A DNA stretch of 64,000 nt from assembly GCF_000317695.1 (NCBI RefSeq), contig NC_019771.1:2546001-2610000 (forward strand), in the 5' to 3' direction. A program made the translations under genes and the position numbers. The notes under the pieces were generated by a model that made no database searches, had not been told where the DNA came from, and saw only the letters and a program-made list of their open reading frames with translations. This DNA comes from Anabaena cylindrica PCC 7122 (GTDB lineage: Bacteria > Cyanobacteriota > Cyanobacteriia > Cyanobacteriales > Nostocaceae). Shown piece after piece: positions 52,071-60,857 of the stretch; the stretch's first letter is position 1; each line of letters starts with the position of its first letter.

Positions 52071-53891
52071 TTATACAGGCACAATCTGCACCTTAACTTT
52101 GACCCGCTCAGTGGTTTTGGGTAAGGTAACAGTTAAAGCCTCTGCATCGAAGTTAGTATAAGGCTCTCCGTCGATTTCACACTTGCCAATTTTGATACTT
52201 CCAGGGGGCAGAATATCTGGCGATACTCTCAGAATATTGTCGGGGAATCCTCCGGGGATGGGCTTAAAGTAAAAGTCCATTGGCTGTTTGGTAAGGAGCA
52301 GGTTGGTATAAACTGCTGCTAAATAGCATAGTTCAAAGGAGTGATAACCGCTCATGGAGTGGGAACCTTTACCCCGTTCGTTACCTCCGGCTAGGTAGGG
52401 GATACCATTAGCGAGAACGTTAAAGTAAACGCCACCTTCTTCTAAATCTAGGAACCAAGCATTATAAAATGCTGCGGATTCACGAGCTAAACGATGATAT
52501 TCTTTGTTGTCGAGAATGCCTGCAAGAATCTGGTACGCTAGGATTGCTTGTTCTTGTTGCCACCAAGCTTTGCGATCGTGCCAAACAAAGCGGTAATGCT
52601 CTTCTCCTGCCGCTAGGGTTCGTTCTACAACGTCGTACCAACCGCCACGTTGCTGATCACTACCCACATCTGGCATTATGTCAGCAATTTTTTTGGCTAG
52701 ATTGAGATAGCCATCCTTAGCTTTAAGGCTTTGCATCCGCATTAGATTCCATGCAATTTTGAGGTTGTGACCAACCACAGCGCGGTTTTGTTGCCACCCC
52801 CAAGTTGTATCTTTAGACCAATCTTGGAAAAAGCGTTCTTGTACAAATGGGCTATTTTCGTAGTCAGGAAAACGCTTTTCAATGGTGTCGAAGGTATACT
52901 CCAACATATCCGCATATTCTTGTTTACCTGTAGCCAACCAGAGGTTAATCAAGTAAGCTGGGGCATGATCACCGACAGAATTCCAGTTCTTTGTTCCTTT
53001 ATTTTGTCCCAAGGTGTCGCTCAAGGGATCTAATGTCAAGGGATCGAGGTGAGAGAAATATCCCCCATCTTCGCTTTTATCGAGCAAAAACTCGTTAAAT
53101 AGCTTAATGGTTTTCTCGGTGTCATCCATAATCCGTGGATCACCAGTACAACGATAGGTTTGGATGGGACCTGCTAAGGCGTAAATTTGCTCGTAGGCAG
53201 GAATGGCGTAATAATCATCCCCAAATTCGGAAGCAAATATTTTATCTTCCTTTTCTCCCTTAACGTCAATACCGTGATACCAATAGACTATGCCTTCATC
53301 TAGGTCTACAAACCGCATATGTTCCCGTAGATACTCAGTACCTCTTTCAGCGGCTTTGAGAAAACTATCATTACCTGTCATGAGAAAAGCTGTGGCGAAA
53401 CCATATACTAGACGGGAAATAGTATCAGTTTCTTGACGGAAATTGGTAGTTGATTGTATACCACTCAGATTGAGGGTGGTGCGATAGTTGCGATAGTCGT
53501 ATTCACCTTCTCCAAATTGGGCTTTGAGATAAAATTTCCCCAAAGCATTAATTTGCTTCACCCACCAATCTTGTTTCTCGAAAACGTAATCATTTTTTTG
53601 CCGACCAGCAAAAACTATCTGTTTAGCATCGAATAGATTGCTATCTGGATAAAATACCCCATAAGTAAATAAATACCGTCCGGGTAACAGCATGGATCTC
53701 ATGTTACCAGTAGCATCAGGATAGCCTTCGTCAAAGTTCTGAATTAGTTTGGCAAAGGCCATCGGACTAATCTTAACTTGGAACTCTCTACCATCAGAAG
53801 TTTTCAATCCAAAGGTGTCGCTGTTACCGTCATATTCGGTCACATAGCCAGCGATTAGGTCTGAAAAGGTAAAATCTACCTTTGTCGTCAT
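52071..53891 (-). CDS. N-acylglucosamine 2-epimerase-like (alpha/alpha)6-barrel protein
   Basis: A 606-residue protein. The N-terminal ~110 residues (FTFSDLIAGYVTEYDGN, then GREFQVKI and LLPGRYLFTYGVFYP) form a separate domain I do not recognise. The rest, from about 125 to 540, resembles AGE/cellobiose-2-epimerase barrels: RLVYGFATAFLMTG, DEGIVYWYHG, GDHAPAYLINLWLATG, VVGHNLKIAWNLMRMQ and the active-site-type RFVWHDRKAWWQQEQ with His and Trp. A C-terminal beta domain follows. Substrate is probably a sugar or sugar amine, not known. The family usually has ~400 residues, so both extensions are noteworthy. ATG start; next to the DJ-1 gene. Confidence 0.75.
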   Translation of the reverse strand: MTTKVDFTFSDLIAGYVTEYDGNSDTFGLKTSDGREFQVKISPMAFAKLIQNFDEGYPDATGNMRSMLLPGRYLFTYGVFYPDSNLFDAKQIVFAGRQKNDYVFEKQDWWVKQINALGKFYLKAQFGEGEYDYRNYRTTLNLSGIQSTTNFRQETDTISRLVYGFATAFLMTGNDSFLKAAERGTEYLREHMRFVDLDEGIVYWYHGIDVKGEKEDKIFASEFGDDYYAIPAYEQIYALAGPIQTYRCTGDPRIMDDTEKTIKLFNEFLLDKSEDGGYFSHLDPLTLDPLSDTLGQNKGTKNWNSVGDHAPAYLINLWLATGKQEYADMLEYTFDTIEKRFPDYENSPFVQERFFQDWSKDTTWGWQQNRAVVGHNLKIAWNLMRMQSLKAKDGYLNLAKKIADIMPDVGSDQQRGGWYDVVERTLAAGEEHYRFVWHDRKAWWQQEQAILAYQILAGILDNKEYHRLARESAAFYNAWFLDLEEGGVYFNVLANGIPYLAGGNERGKGSHSMSGYHSFELCYLAAVYTNLLLTKQPMDFYFKPIPGGFPDNILRVSPDILPPGSIKIGKCEIDGEPYTNFDAEALTVTLPKTTERVKVKVQIVPV

Positions 53892-53959
53892 AAATATTTC
53901 CTCGTTTTGTTAAGAATTGATTAATTCAGATTCCCTGAGCTAAAGATGTATGGAAATTA

Positions 53960-54562
53960 CTAATTTTTCTCTATTTCTTTGACAAAAGTTTCCATAAATT
54001 GGTCTACCATACCGGGATGTTTACCTGTAATTAGATTACCATCAATGACTAAATCTGTAGTTACATCGCCTTCATAGATAACGTCTGCTCCGGCATTTTC
54101 TACATCACAGATAATGTTATGAGCGCAGGTTACTTTTTTGCCTTTTATTAAGTCTGGGTCTGCACAAAACAACCACAAACTATGACAAATAGTACCTAAT
54201 TTTACATTATCTGTATTTGCTGCTTTTCGGAGAAAAACAACTGCGGGAGCTTGATTTTTTTGACCCTTTTTCACATTGACTTCATATCTAAGCCTATCCA
54301 TTGCATAAGCTCCAATGCAAATAATACCTTTATAATCAGCAGGATCAATATCTTTTACTTCTGTACTTACAGTGACATGATATTCTACTTGATCATTTTC
54401 GGGATTAGAGCCAAAGTGTAGTTCTTTATTACCCCAAAGGTGAGAAATGTACTCTACTTCATAGCCTTGTTCAGGGAAATACTCATTGAACCGACGGAAT
54501 TCTGTGCCGTCAAAATGTTCTTCAATGAGTACACCTATTTTGCCTTTTGACTCAGTTGCCAT
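53960..54562 (-). CDS. DJ-1/PfpI superfamily protein
   Basis: A 200-residue class I glutamine-amidotransferase-like protein. The nucleophile elbow is GTICHSLWLF, with Cys near residue 125; an acidic residue typical of the DJ-1 pocket lies in VLIEEHFDG near residue 14. The C-terminal part (VTTDLVIDGNLITGKHPG) matches PfpI-type ends. Members act as proteases, glyoxalases or chaperones, and the role cannot be told from sequence. The gene lies between the fusion gene and the epimerase-like gene, with 68 and 207 base gaps, and is probably co-transcribed. Confidence 0.87.
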   Translation of the reverse strand: MATESKGKIGVLIEEHFDGTEFRRFNEYFPEQGYEVEYISHLWGNKELHFGSNPENDQVEYHVTVSTEVKDIDPADYKGIICIGAYAMDRLRYEVNVKKGQKNQAPAVVFLRKAANTDNVKLGTICHSLWLFCADPDLIKGKKVTCAHNIICDVENAGADVIYEGDVTTDLVIDGNLITGKHPGMVDQFMETFVKEIEKN

Positions 54563-54769
54563 ATTGTCTCGAATCCTTAAGCCTAAATATTATTTAACCA
54601 GCAATTCCTGCTGTTTTGATGGTTCTATGGTCAATACAAAAATAACTACGATGACATTATTGTTTTTGTCAATGGTGTTGACTTTTGTAATCAAAGCAGA
54701 GTGAGTTAATAATCAATTAGCTAGTTTAAACTCGGCTCTGCTTAATTTAGATGTGATTTGCCAGTTCAG

Positions 54770-57700
54770 TTAAAGTTGGATATTTAGCTGAGAAGGATCG
54801 GGATATACACGCCATTCATAAATGCGATCGCCGTCAAACCGATATATATCTGTACAGGGAACCTGCACAAACCGCTTGTCCATTTTGTTGACATAGTTAG
54901 CATCCATTTCCAAAATTACAGTATTATCTACAACCCAAGTACCTCTAGAATTGTGGGTTGTTAGTTTTAATACTTTATAGATATGCTGCAACAAGTTACA
55001 ACAAGCATCTGGACCAATTACAGGCTCGTTAGCACCAACTTTGTAGAGTAAGTCAGGGGTAAAGAATGTCTTAAATTCTTCCCAATTTTCAGCGTGTAAA
55101 GCCTCATACATTTTACCGATTCTTTGTAAGAGGAAATCGCTAGAAACTGATGCTTGAGGTTTGACTGCTTCTGTTTCAAATACAGGACTGATGTCCATGT
55201 AAATTCTCAGTTCTTGAACTTTATCGCCTTTGAAGACAATTGTGTCACAGCAAGGAAGCTTAAATACTTTACCATCATGACGGATGTAGGTAACTTCCAT
55301 TTCACAGATAACTGTGTCTCCCTGCTCCCAGATATTAGTAATGTGGTGGTAGACTTTAGCTACTGTTTGCAGGAATCCAACAGAAGTATCTTTAATACCT
55401 TGAGGTCCATAAGCCACTGGGAAGTTACTAAATTGGTAGTGAGCATCTTCAGTGTAGAATTTGACAAAATTTTCTACATTCATTGACTCCCCTGCTTCAA
55501 ACATCCGTCTCACGATGTCAGACTTAGAGCTAGAACGTACTAATGATTGAGTCATAGTTTTTTCCTCATTTGTTGTCGAAGCTTCAACAATTCCTTTTAA
55601 CTGATACACAGCCTGTTTTACATTTTCTAGTTTGGCTGCTTCCAAAAATCCCTTACCATCTTGGTGTGTGAAAGCAAGATCACTTTTAGCTTGTAAATCT
55701 AAGGTATATGTGACTATTGGTAAAGAACCAGGTTCTCCAGAAGATGGATGCAAGTGGTTAATAAACCGTCCGGTAAATAAAGGGTGATCTAGAATTTCAA
55801 TTGTCAAAGTTCCGGCTTCTTTATCAAGGCTCACCTTTTGTTTCATATCCATTCCGGGCATTTTGGCTTCCCGTAAAACACCATTGTGATAATGTTCCAA
55901 AATGGGAAATTTATCGCTGTAAGCTTGATTTAGCCATGCTTCCCAAATCTTTTCAACTGGGGCATTAACATTAGCACTAAATGTGTTAAAAATTCGATTT
56001 TTGCCGTTGTTATTTTCTACAGGTGCAACGTTATCATAAAACCAGTAATTTGTGCCGTTGCTTAAGTTATATTCTTTTTGGGCTTTGCCAAACATTTCTT
56101 TGGCTCTTCTTTTAACTTGGTTAAATTCTAACTGTTCCCCATTAGGCCCTTTACAGTAGAATAATAACCAACCATCAAAATCACCAATCAAATCCAATTT
56201 GGCATATTTCAATGGTGCGTTCTTTCTGGCACTTTCCGAATCAATATGAATAATTCGGTTAGCAACAACGTTATCAATTCCTCGCTTTTTACATTCATCT
56301 TCTAACATCTTGGCAAACTGATCAAGATCCACATCATCTTTTACATGAAAAGAAAGGTGTGGCGCGTTGACATGACCAATGCCAGAAGGAATTTTGTCAA
56401 AAATACCAGGTGCTTTAGGTGTTAACTGAGCATCTCGAAAATGGATAAGTTCTACGCAAGTATTACCAAAGGAAATAAATCTTACATCCAATGCTTCTTG
56501 GGAGCCATCTCTAATATCAGGTACACCTAATGATTTAGGGTTAATACCTTGCTTCCATGCTTCTAAGTCTTCTTTCTGGAAAAGGAGATTGTGCAACTCA
56601 TCACCAATAAATCCATCTCCCCCTATTGCTAGTTTTCCACCCAAGACTTCAATGTAAAATTCTAGGGCTTTTGTCATATCACTGACAGTTATGCCAACGT
56701 GTTGTAGTCCTTGCAGGTAATGACCTAAACTACCCGTTTTTTCACTTGCATAATTAGACATAAGAGATACTATGCCTTCTTGAAGTTGATTATTTGCTCC
56801 TACCCTTTGGATAAGAGATGCTACTTTGGCACTACGCTGACCGGCGAGAGTCATCTGACCATCGTAAACAAAGGTGTAAGCTGTTCTTTCTGGAAATGGT
56901 TGGATTTGTTTAATGTATTTGGCTGCGTCTTTGATTGCTGTTAAATACTCGGAAGATGCGAAAAACTTCTCCCGTTCTAGATGATTAGCAAAGGCAATTT
57001 CATAAGCGGCATGATATTGCTTTTCTGCTGGTTCATAATGGCTAACTCCGGCTGCATCTGGACGGGAGTTGTCTACTTCTTCAAACAGATGCAGTCGGAA
57101 TTTGAGGACAGAATCACTACTGCTCACTTTGGGGGCAAATGTTTCTGTTAGATAATGACGAAAAGCTTCTGTACTAGCCCCATTAGCTTTTTTCACCATG
57201 ACGTGAAATTTGATGGCGCTAACTTCACCGTTGGGATCGCCGTTGGGGATTCTATCTATGTATGTAATAGAATTGCCGGGGTTGCTGTTGTAACCGATCG
57301 CTTTGCGGAATAAGTTATGTTCGTCATCCATGAGGATGGCAGATGCTGTAAACCATGTCTGACGGTCGGCAACACTTGCAAATGTTAACTCTGCAATGCC
57401 ATCGAAGTTATCTTCTGAGTCCCAAGTGTAATCTAAACCGGGAATCTGTGGACAGAGGCCACCTTCGTTATGAGCTACATGGAATTGCCAGTATTGATAC
57501 TGTCCTGGTAATCTGGCACAAACTGGTCCATGTACGTCTCTCCAATAGTCATCAAAAAGCTCTAGAGAGATGCCTTGTCTTTTCCACAGGAGTACATAAA
57601 AGGCTACTTTTCCTTTCTGATCCCGTGCTGAATAATCGTCTGTGGCTGCCTGTTTACTCGTTGCAAGCATTTCTGCTATCCTTGGTGTTGTGCTATTGGC

Positions 57701-58051
57701 ATGATCAAAAATCCAATTCAGGGTAGCAAAGCAAGCTGCTACTTTATTGAACCCCGCATAAACACAGAGAAACAAGAGTAGTTCTTCAATTTCTGCGCGG
57801 GTTGAGCCTTGCTGTAGAGCCATCTTTACATGAGCAGTGAAAGGGTTGCCAGGACCTCTATGATCCTGATTGACAACATCAATAGCGATCGCAATCAGAG
57901 CCTTAGCTTTTTGGTTAATTAACGGCAAACCCCAAGCTTCACCTGCTACCCGAATGACAAAATCACCAAACTTAGGATTAATTTGTTTTAAACCCTGTTG
58001 CAGTTCAGGGTCATCCAAAACCGCGTTTTTGTACACTCGCTCCTGTTCCAT
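54770..58051 (-). CDS. six-domain fusion: CMD, EthD, glyoxalase (VOC), SRPBCC, and two SnoaL-like domains
   Basis: A 1093-residue protein made of small ligand-binding or catalytic folds. (1) CMD/AhpD-like, residues 1-115 (LLLFLCVYAGFNKVA, with no CxxC, so not a peroxidase). (2) EthD-type ferredoxin-like region, about 138-404. (3) VOC/glyoxalase, about 440-650 (LQHVGITVSDMTKALEFY). (4) SRPBCC/AHSA1-like, about 690-825 (NTFSANVNAPVEKIWEAWLN). (5, 6) Two SnoaL/NTF2-like domains, about 833-965 and 975-1093. Each fold handles aromatic, quinone or polyketide-like substrates in known enzymes. The joint before domain 5 encodes GAGGAAAAAACT-ATG, a perfect ribosome-binding-site plus ATG, suggesting that a former separate gene was fused in frame. 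Starts 3 bases after the upstream stop. Confidence 0.85.
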   Translation of the reverse strand: MEQERVYKNAVLDDPELQQGLKQINPKFGDFVIRVAGEAWGLPLINQKAKALIAIAIDVVNQDHRGPGNPFTAHVKMALQQGSTRAEIEELLLFLCVYAGFNKVAACFATLNWIFDHANSTTPRIAEMLATSKQAATDDYSARDQKGKVAFYVLLWKRQGISLELFDDYWRDVHGPVCARLPGQYQYWQFHVAHNEGGLCPQIPGLDYTWDSEDNFDGIAELTFASVADRQTWFTASAILMDDEHNLFRKAIGYNSNPGNSITYIDRIPNGDPNGEVSAIKFHVMVKKANGASTEAFRHYLTETFAPKVSSSDSVLKFRLHLFEEVDNSRPDAAGVSHYEPAEKQYHAAYEIAFANHLEREKFFASSEYLTAIKDAAKYIKQIQPFPERTAYTFVYDGQMTLAGQRSAKVASLIQRVGANNQLQEGIVSLMSNYASEKTGSLGHYLQGLQHVGITVSDMTKALEFYIEVLGGKLAIGGDGFIGDELHNLLFQKEDLEAWKQGINPKSLGVPDIRDGSQEALDVRFISFGNTCVELIHFRDAQLTPKAPGIFDKIPSGIGHVNAPHLSFHVKDDVDLDQFAKMLEDECKKRGIDNVVANRIIHIDSESARKNAPLKYAKLDLIGDFDGWLLFYCKGPNGEQLEFNQVKRRAKEMFGKAQKEYNLSNGTNYWFYDNVAPVENNNGKNRIFNTFSANVNAPVEKIWEAWLNQAYSDKFPILEHYHNGVLREAKMPGMDMKQKVSLDKEAGTLTIEILDHPLFTGRFINHLHPSSGEPGSLPIVTYTLDLQAKSDLAFTHQDGKGFLEAAKLENVKQAVYQLKGIVEASTTNEEKTMTQSLVRSSSKSDIVRRMFEAGESMNVENFVKFYTEDAHYQFSNFPVAYGPQGIKDTSVGFLQTVAKVYHHITNIWEQGDTVICEMEVTYIRHDGKVFKLPCCDTIVFKGDKVQELRIYMDISPVFETEAVKPQASVSSDFLLQRIGKMYEALHAENWEEFKTFFTPDLLYKVGANEPVIGPDACCNLLQHIYKVLKLTTHNSRGTWVVDNTVILEMDANYVNKMDKRFVQVPCTDIYRFDGDRIYEWRVYPDPSQLNIQL
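56838..57638 (-). repeat. 801-base direct repeat, copy in the fusion gene
   Basis: This segment encodes the EthD-type region of the fusion and matches 58779-59579 with only a handful of base differences: a few near the right edge of the codons for VYDGQ and one changing AFRHYL to AFRRYL. The copies are the same length and in frame. Confidence 0.95.
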
Positions 58052-58054
58052 TAT

Positions 58055-59611
58055 TTAAGCGGTGGTAATCAAGGTCAATAATTCCTGATCTGCAAAAACA
58101 TCACGATAAAAAGTTAGTTGTTCAGTTTTCAAGTAACAAGCACCTCTATGACCACGACGCACCCAAGTTACATTACCTTTGGCTAGAGTTTCGTTGGTTT
58201 CATCATCTACACACTTCCATTCAAAGTAAGTATGTTCACCAAAAAACATGACAATAGGCCAGCACATTGTCACTCCTGGTTGAGCAATTAATGCCCACCA
58301 ATGTTTTTCTCTTTCTTTTTGTTGTTCTAACCCTTGGTATGGTCCATCCTGACAAAAATAGACTAGATCGTCGCGATATTCTCCAGTTAAGATATCGCCT
58401 CTTCCTTGTCTTAATGCTTCACAATGTGTAGGCCACCAATCTCTGTTTTCTTGCTCTATCTGTGCAAGGGTATAATAAGGACCAATTTCTGGTAGCTTTG
58501 GTTCTTTCATGGCGACAATTCTTTCTGCATCCTCAATCAGTTTTTTGGCTACGTAAGGAGTAACTAAACCGGGGCGAGAATAATCGGCAGATAAGCCAGT
58601 ATAATAATTGGTTCGCTTTTTCGTTGCTTTTGGCTGGCTTTGGCTGGCTTGGGAAGAAGACGAGCCGTTTGTTTGTAGACTGTAGGAATTTTGATTTAGC
58701 ATGAGCGATTCTATGTCTTCTTGAAGTTGATTCACTGCACCAATTTCTGTGATCAGTTCTGCGACAGAGGAACTCCGTTGACCGGCGAGAGTCATCTGAC
58801 CATCGTAAACGAAGGTGTAAGCGGTTCTTTCTGGAAATGGTTGGATTTGTTTAATGTATTTGGCTGCGTCTTTGATTGCTGTTAAATACTCGGAAGATGC
58901 GAAAAACTTCTCCCGTTCTAGATGATTAGCAAAGGCAATTTCATAAGCGGCATGATATTGCTTTTCTGCTGGTTCATAATGGCTAACTCCGGCTGCATCT
59001 GGACGGGAGTTGTCTACTTCTTCAAACAGATGCAGTCGGAATTTGAGGACAGAATCACTACTGCTCACTTTGGGGGCAAATGTTTCTGTTAGATAACGAC
59101 GAAAAGCTTCTGTACTAGCCCCATTAGCTTTTTTCACCATGACGTGAAATTTGATGGCGCTAACTTCACCGTTGGGATCGCCGTTGGGGATTCTATCTAT
59201 GTATGTAATAGAATTGCCGGGGTTGCTGTTGTAACCGATCGCTTTGCGGAATAAGTTATGTTCGTCATCCATGAGGATGGCAGATGCTGTAAACCATGTC
59301 TGACGGTCGGCAACACTTGCAAATGTTAACTCTGCAATGCCATCGAAGTTATCTTCTGAGTCCCAAGTGTAATCTAAACCGGGAATCTGTGGACAGAGGC
59401 CACCTTCGTTATGAGCTACATGGAATTGCCAGTATTGATACTGTCCTGGTAATCTGGCACAAACTGGTCCATGTACGTCTCTCCAATAGTCATCAAAAAG
59501 CTCTAGAGAGATGCCTTGTCTTTTCCACAGGAGTACATAAAAGGCTACTTTTCCTTTCTGATCCCGTGCTGAATAATCGGTTTTGGTTGCGTTATTAATT
59601 ACTGAAAGCAT
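58055..59611 (-). CDS. EthD-type and SnoaL-like two-domain protein
   Basis: A 518-residue protein. Residues about 11-278 are an EthD-type dimeric ferredoxin-like region almost identical to that of the next gene. A Ser/Gln-rich linker (about 295-330) follows, then a SnoaL/NTF2-like domain (about 350-515; GEYRDDLVYFCQDGPYQGLE, TYFEWKCVDDETNETL, GNVTWVRRGHRGACY). I prefer the ATG at 59611 (MLSVINNATK), preceded by AAAGGACA; a GTG 16 codons upstream is also open. The stop is 3 bases before the ATG of the fusion gene, so the two are translationally coupled. Substrate unknown. Confidence 0.85.
   Translation of the reverse strand: MLSVINNATKTDYSARDQKGKVAFYVLLWKRQGISLELFDDYWRDVHGPVCARLPGQYQYWQFHVAHNEGGLCPQIPGLDYTWDSEDNFDGIAELTFASVADRQTWFTASAILMDDEHNLFRKAIGYNSNPGNSITYIDRIPNGDPNGEVSAIKFHVMVKKANGASTEAFRRYLTETFAPKVSSSDSVLKFRLHLFEEVDNSRPDAAGVSHYEPAEKQYHAAYEIAFANHLEREKFFASSEYLTAIKDAAKYIKQIQPFPERTAYTFVYDGQMTLAGQRSSSVAELITEIGAVNQLQEDIESLMLNQNSYSLQTNGSSSSQASQSQPKATKKRTNYYTGLSADYSRPGLVTPYVAKKLIEDAERIVAMKEPKLPEIGPYYTLAQIEQENRDWWPTHCEALRQGRGDILTGEYRDDLVYFCQDGPYQGLEQQKEREKHWWALIAQPGVTMCWPIVMFFGEHTYFEWKCVDDETNETLAKGNVTWVRRGHRGACYLKTEQLTFYRDVFADQELLTLITTA
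58779..59579 (-). repeat. 801-base direct repeat, copy in the EthD/SnoaL gene
   Basis: The second copy of the EthD-encoding repeat (see 56838-57638). The copy-to-copy distance is 1941 bases. Outside the repeat the two genes differ strongly, which points to gene conversion or a recent domain duplication rather than duplication of a whole gene. Confidence 0.95.
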
Positions 59612-60022
59612 TACTGCTGTCCTTTTTCCACCACTACTGAAATTTTGGGTTGATGTCACTTTGATGAAAATAAAGGCTCAAAGTTGAGGACAATCAAAGT
59701 TTTTAAATCAAGAGATCGCCTATCTTTTCACAAATTTATTTTCTACTATCTGAATAGATGTAGAAGTTTTGAAAAAGATTATTCAGCGTCAAAGTTCAAC
59801 TTATTTAATACAATTGTCTCAAACTTACAATAAGTTTAGTGTGTCTGTTTATTGAGGTCAATATTTGTGATTGCTATATTAACTCCTACGGTTGCAGACA
59901 ACGTATCTTTATGGCAAAACAGAAGTTGATTTTTCCTAAAATACCTGTATCTCTGTACCTCAGTAATTTCACTCCTTTCAACTACAAATCGAGCTTGATA
60001 GATTCCGGAATCGCGCTTGAGA
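59612..60022. other. spacer between the CMD gene and the EthD/SnoaL gene
   Basis: About 400 AT-rich bases on the upstream side of the EthD/SnoaL gene; likely leader and promoter for the downstream genes. No repeat, terminator or RNA is recognised. Confidence 0.4.
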
Positions 60023-60364
60023 TTATTTTTCCATTATTTCATTTAAAGCGCCAAAACAACCTGCGACTTTATTGAATCCTGCGTAAGCACAAAGGAATAA
60101 CAACAGTTCTTCAATTTCTTCAGGAGTTGCGCCCTGTTTAAGAGCCATACTTACGTGAGCGCCAAAGGGGCTTCCTGGTCCTGTCTGCCCTTGGTTGACT
60201 ACATCAACAGCAATTGTGATCAGGGCTTTGGTTTTTTGGTCAATTAACGGTAGTCCCCAAGCTTCACCTGCTACTCGTGTGACAAAATCACCAAATTTGG
60301 GATTTATCTGTTTTAAACTCTCTTGAAGTTCTAAATCATCTAAAACGGCATTTTCATACTTCAT
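60023..60364 (-). CDS. carboxymuconolactone decarboxylase-fold protein (stand-alone)
   Basis: A 113-residue single CMD domain, clearly paralogous to the N-terminal domain of the 1093-residue fusion (same AVLDDLELQESLKQINPKFGDF and LLLFLCAYAGFNKVAG). No CxxC motif is present, so it is not an AhpD-type peroxidase by sequence. CMD folds act on ring-opened aromatic acids or serve as decarboxylases; the role here is unknown. It is the first gene of the minus-strand cluster in transcription order, 363 bases ahead of the next, so it may have its own transcript. Confidence 0.85.
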   Translation of the reverse strand: MKYENAVLDDLELQESLKQINPKFGDFVTRVAGEAWGLPLIDQKTKALITIAVDVVNQGQTGPGSPFGAHVSMALKQGATPEEIEELLLFLCAYAGFNKVAGCFGALNEIMEK

Positions 60365-60857
60365 AGCTGGTCTTTTTCACTCATTAACTTAGTAGCTATT
60401 AACTATGTAACGATGGAGAGTTAAAATTAGTCTTCCGTAGTCAGAAATCAAGATTTGTTAACCCCCTATCAAAATTTCTACTTCTGGATTTCTAATTCTA
60501 TTTTTAACTCAGGTATAACTAACCTCTGGCCAATATACATCACAAACCCGGAATATTATAATTGCATTTCCTCAAATATGTATATTTTCTACCATACAAT
60601 CGCATGAACCTATTTCCTCTGAGGGGGATTTTAATAACTTTTTACATATTCAAAAAATCAAGTTTGAATGCTTGATCTCAATACAGTAAGATTTGCATAA
60701 GTTCTGGAATAGTCAGATATGGGACAAAAATTCTTAGGTGTTAACGTTTATTTTTTTGAATGCAAGCGAGCCATGGGCGCTCATATAAACGCAGTTATCA
60801 AAAACCTGGAATAATCCGACTATATTGTACACATAATGTTTTACTTGTACATTTTCT
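60365..60857. promoter_or_regulatory. divergent promoter region between the CMD gene and the cation efflux gene
   Basis: About 490 AT-rich bases separating two divergent transcription units. Two TGTACA palindromes lie 20 bases apart at 60826-60831 and 60846-60851, close to the start of the CDF gene at 60858, in the position of an operator or promoter element. Otherwise nothing is recognised. Confidence 0.4.

Noticed and set aside
56838..59579. The possibility that the 801-base repeat is an assembly error
   Set aside because: The copies carry several differences and sit in different coding contexts with intact frames, so a real duplication is more likely, though long reads should confirm it.
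59839..60075. 78-codon plus-strand frame in the spacer before the CMD gene
   Set aside because: Overlaps the CMD gene on the other strand and shows no features; spacer is more likely.
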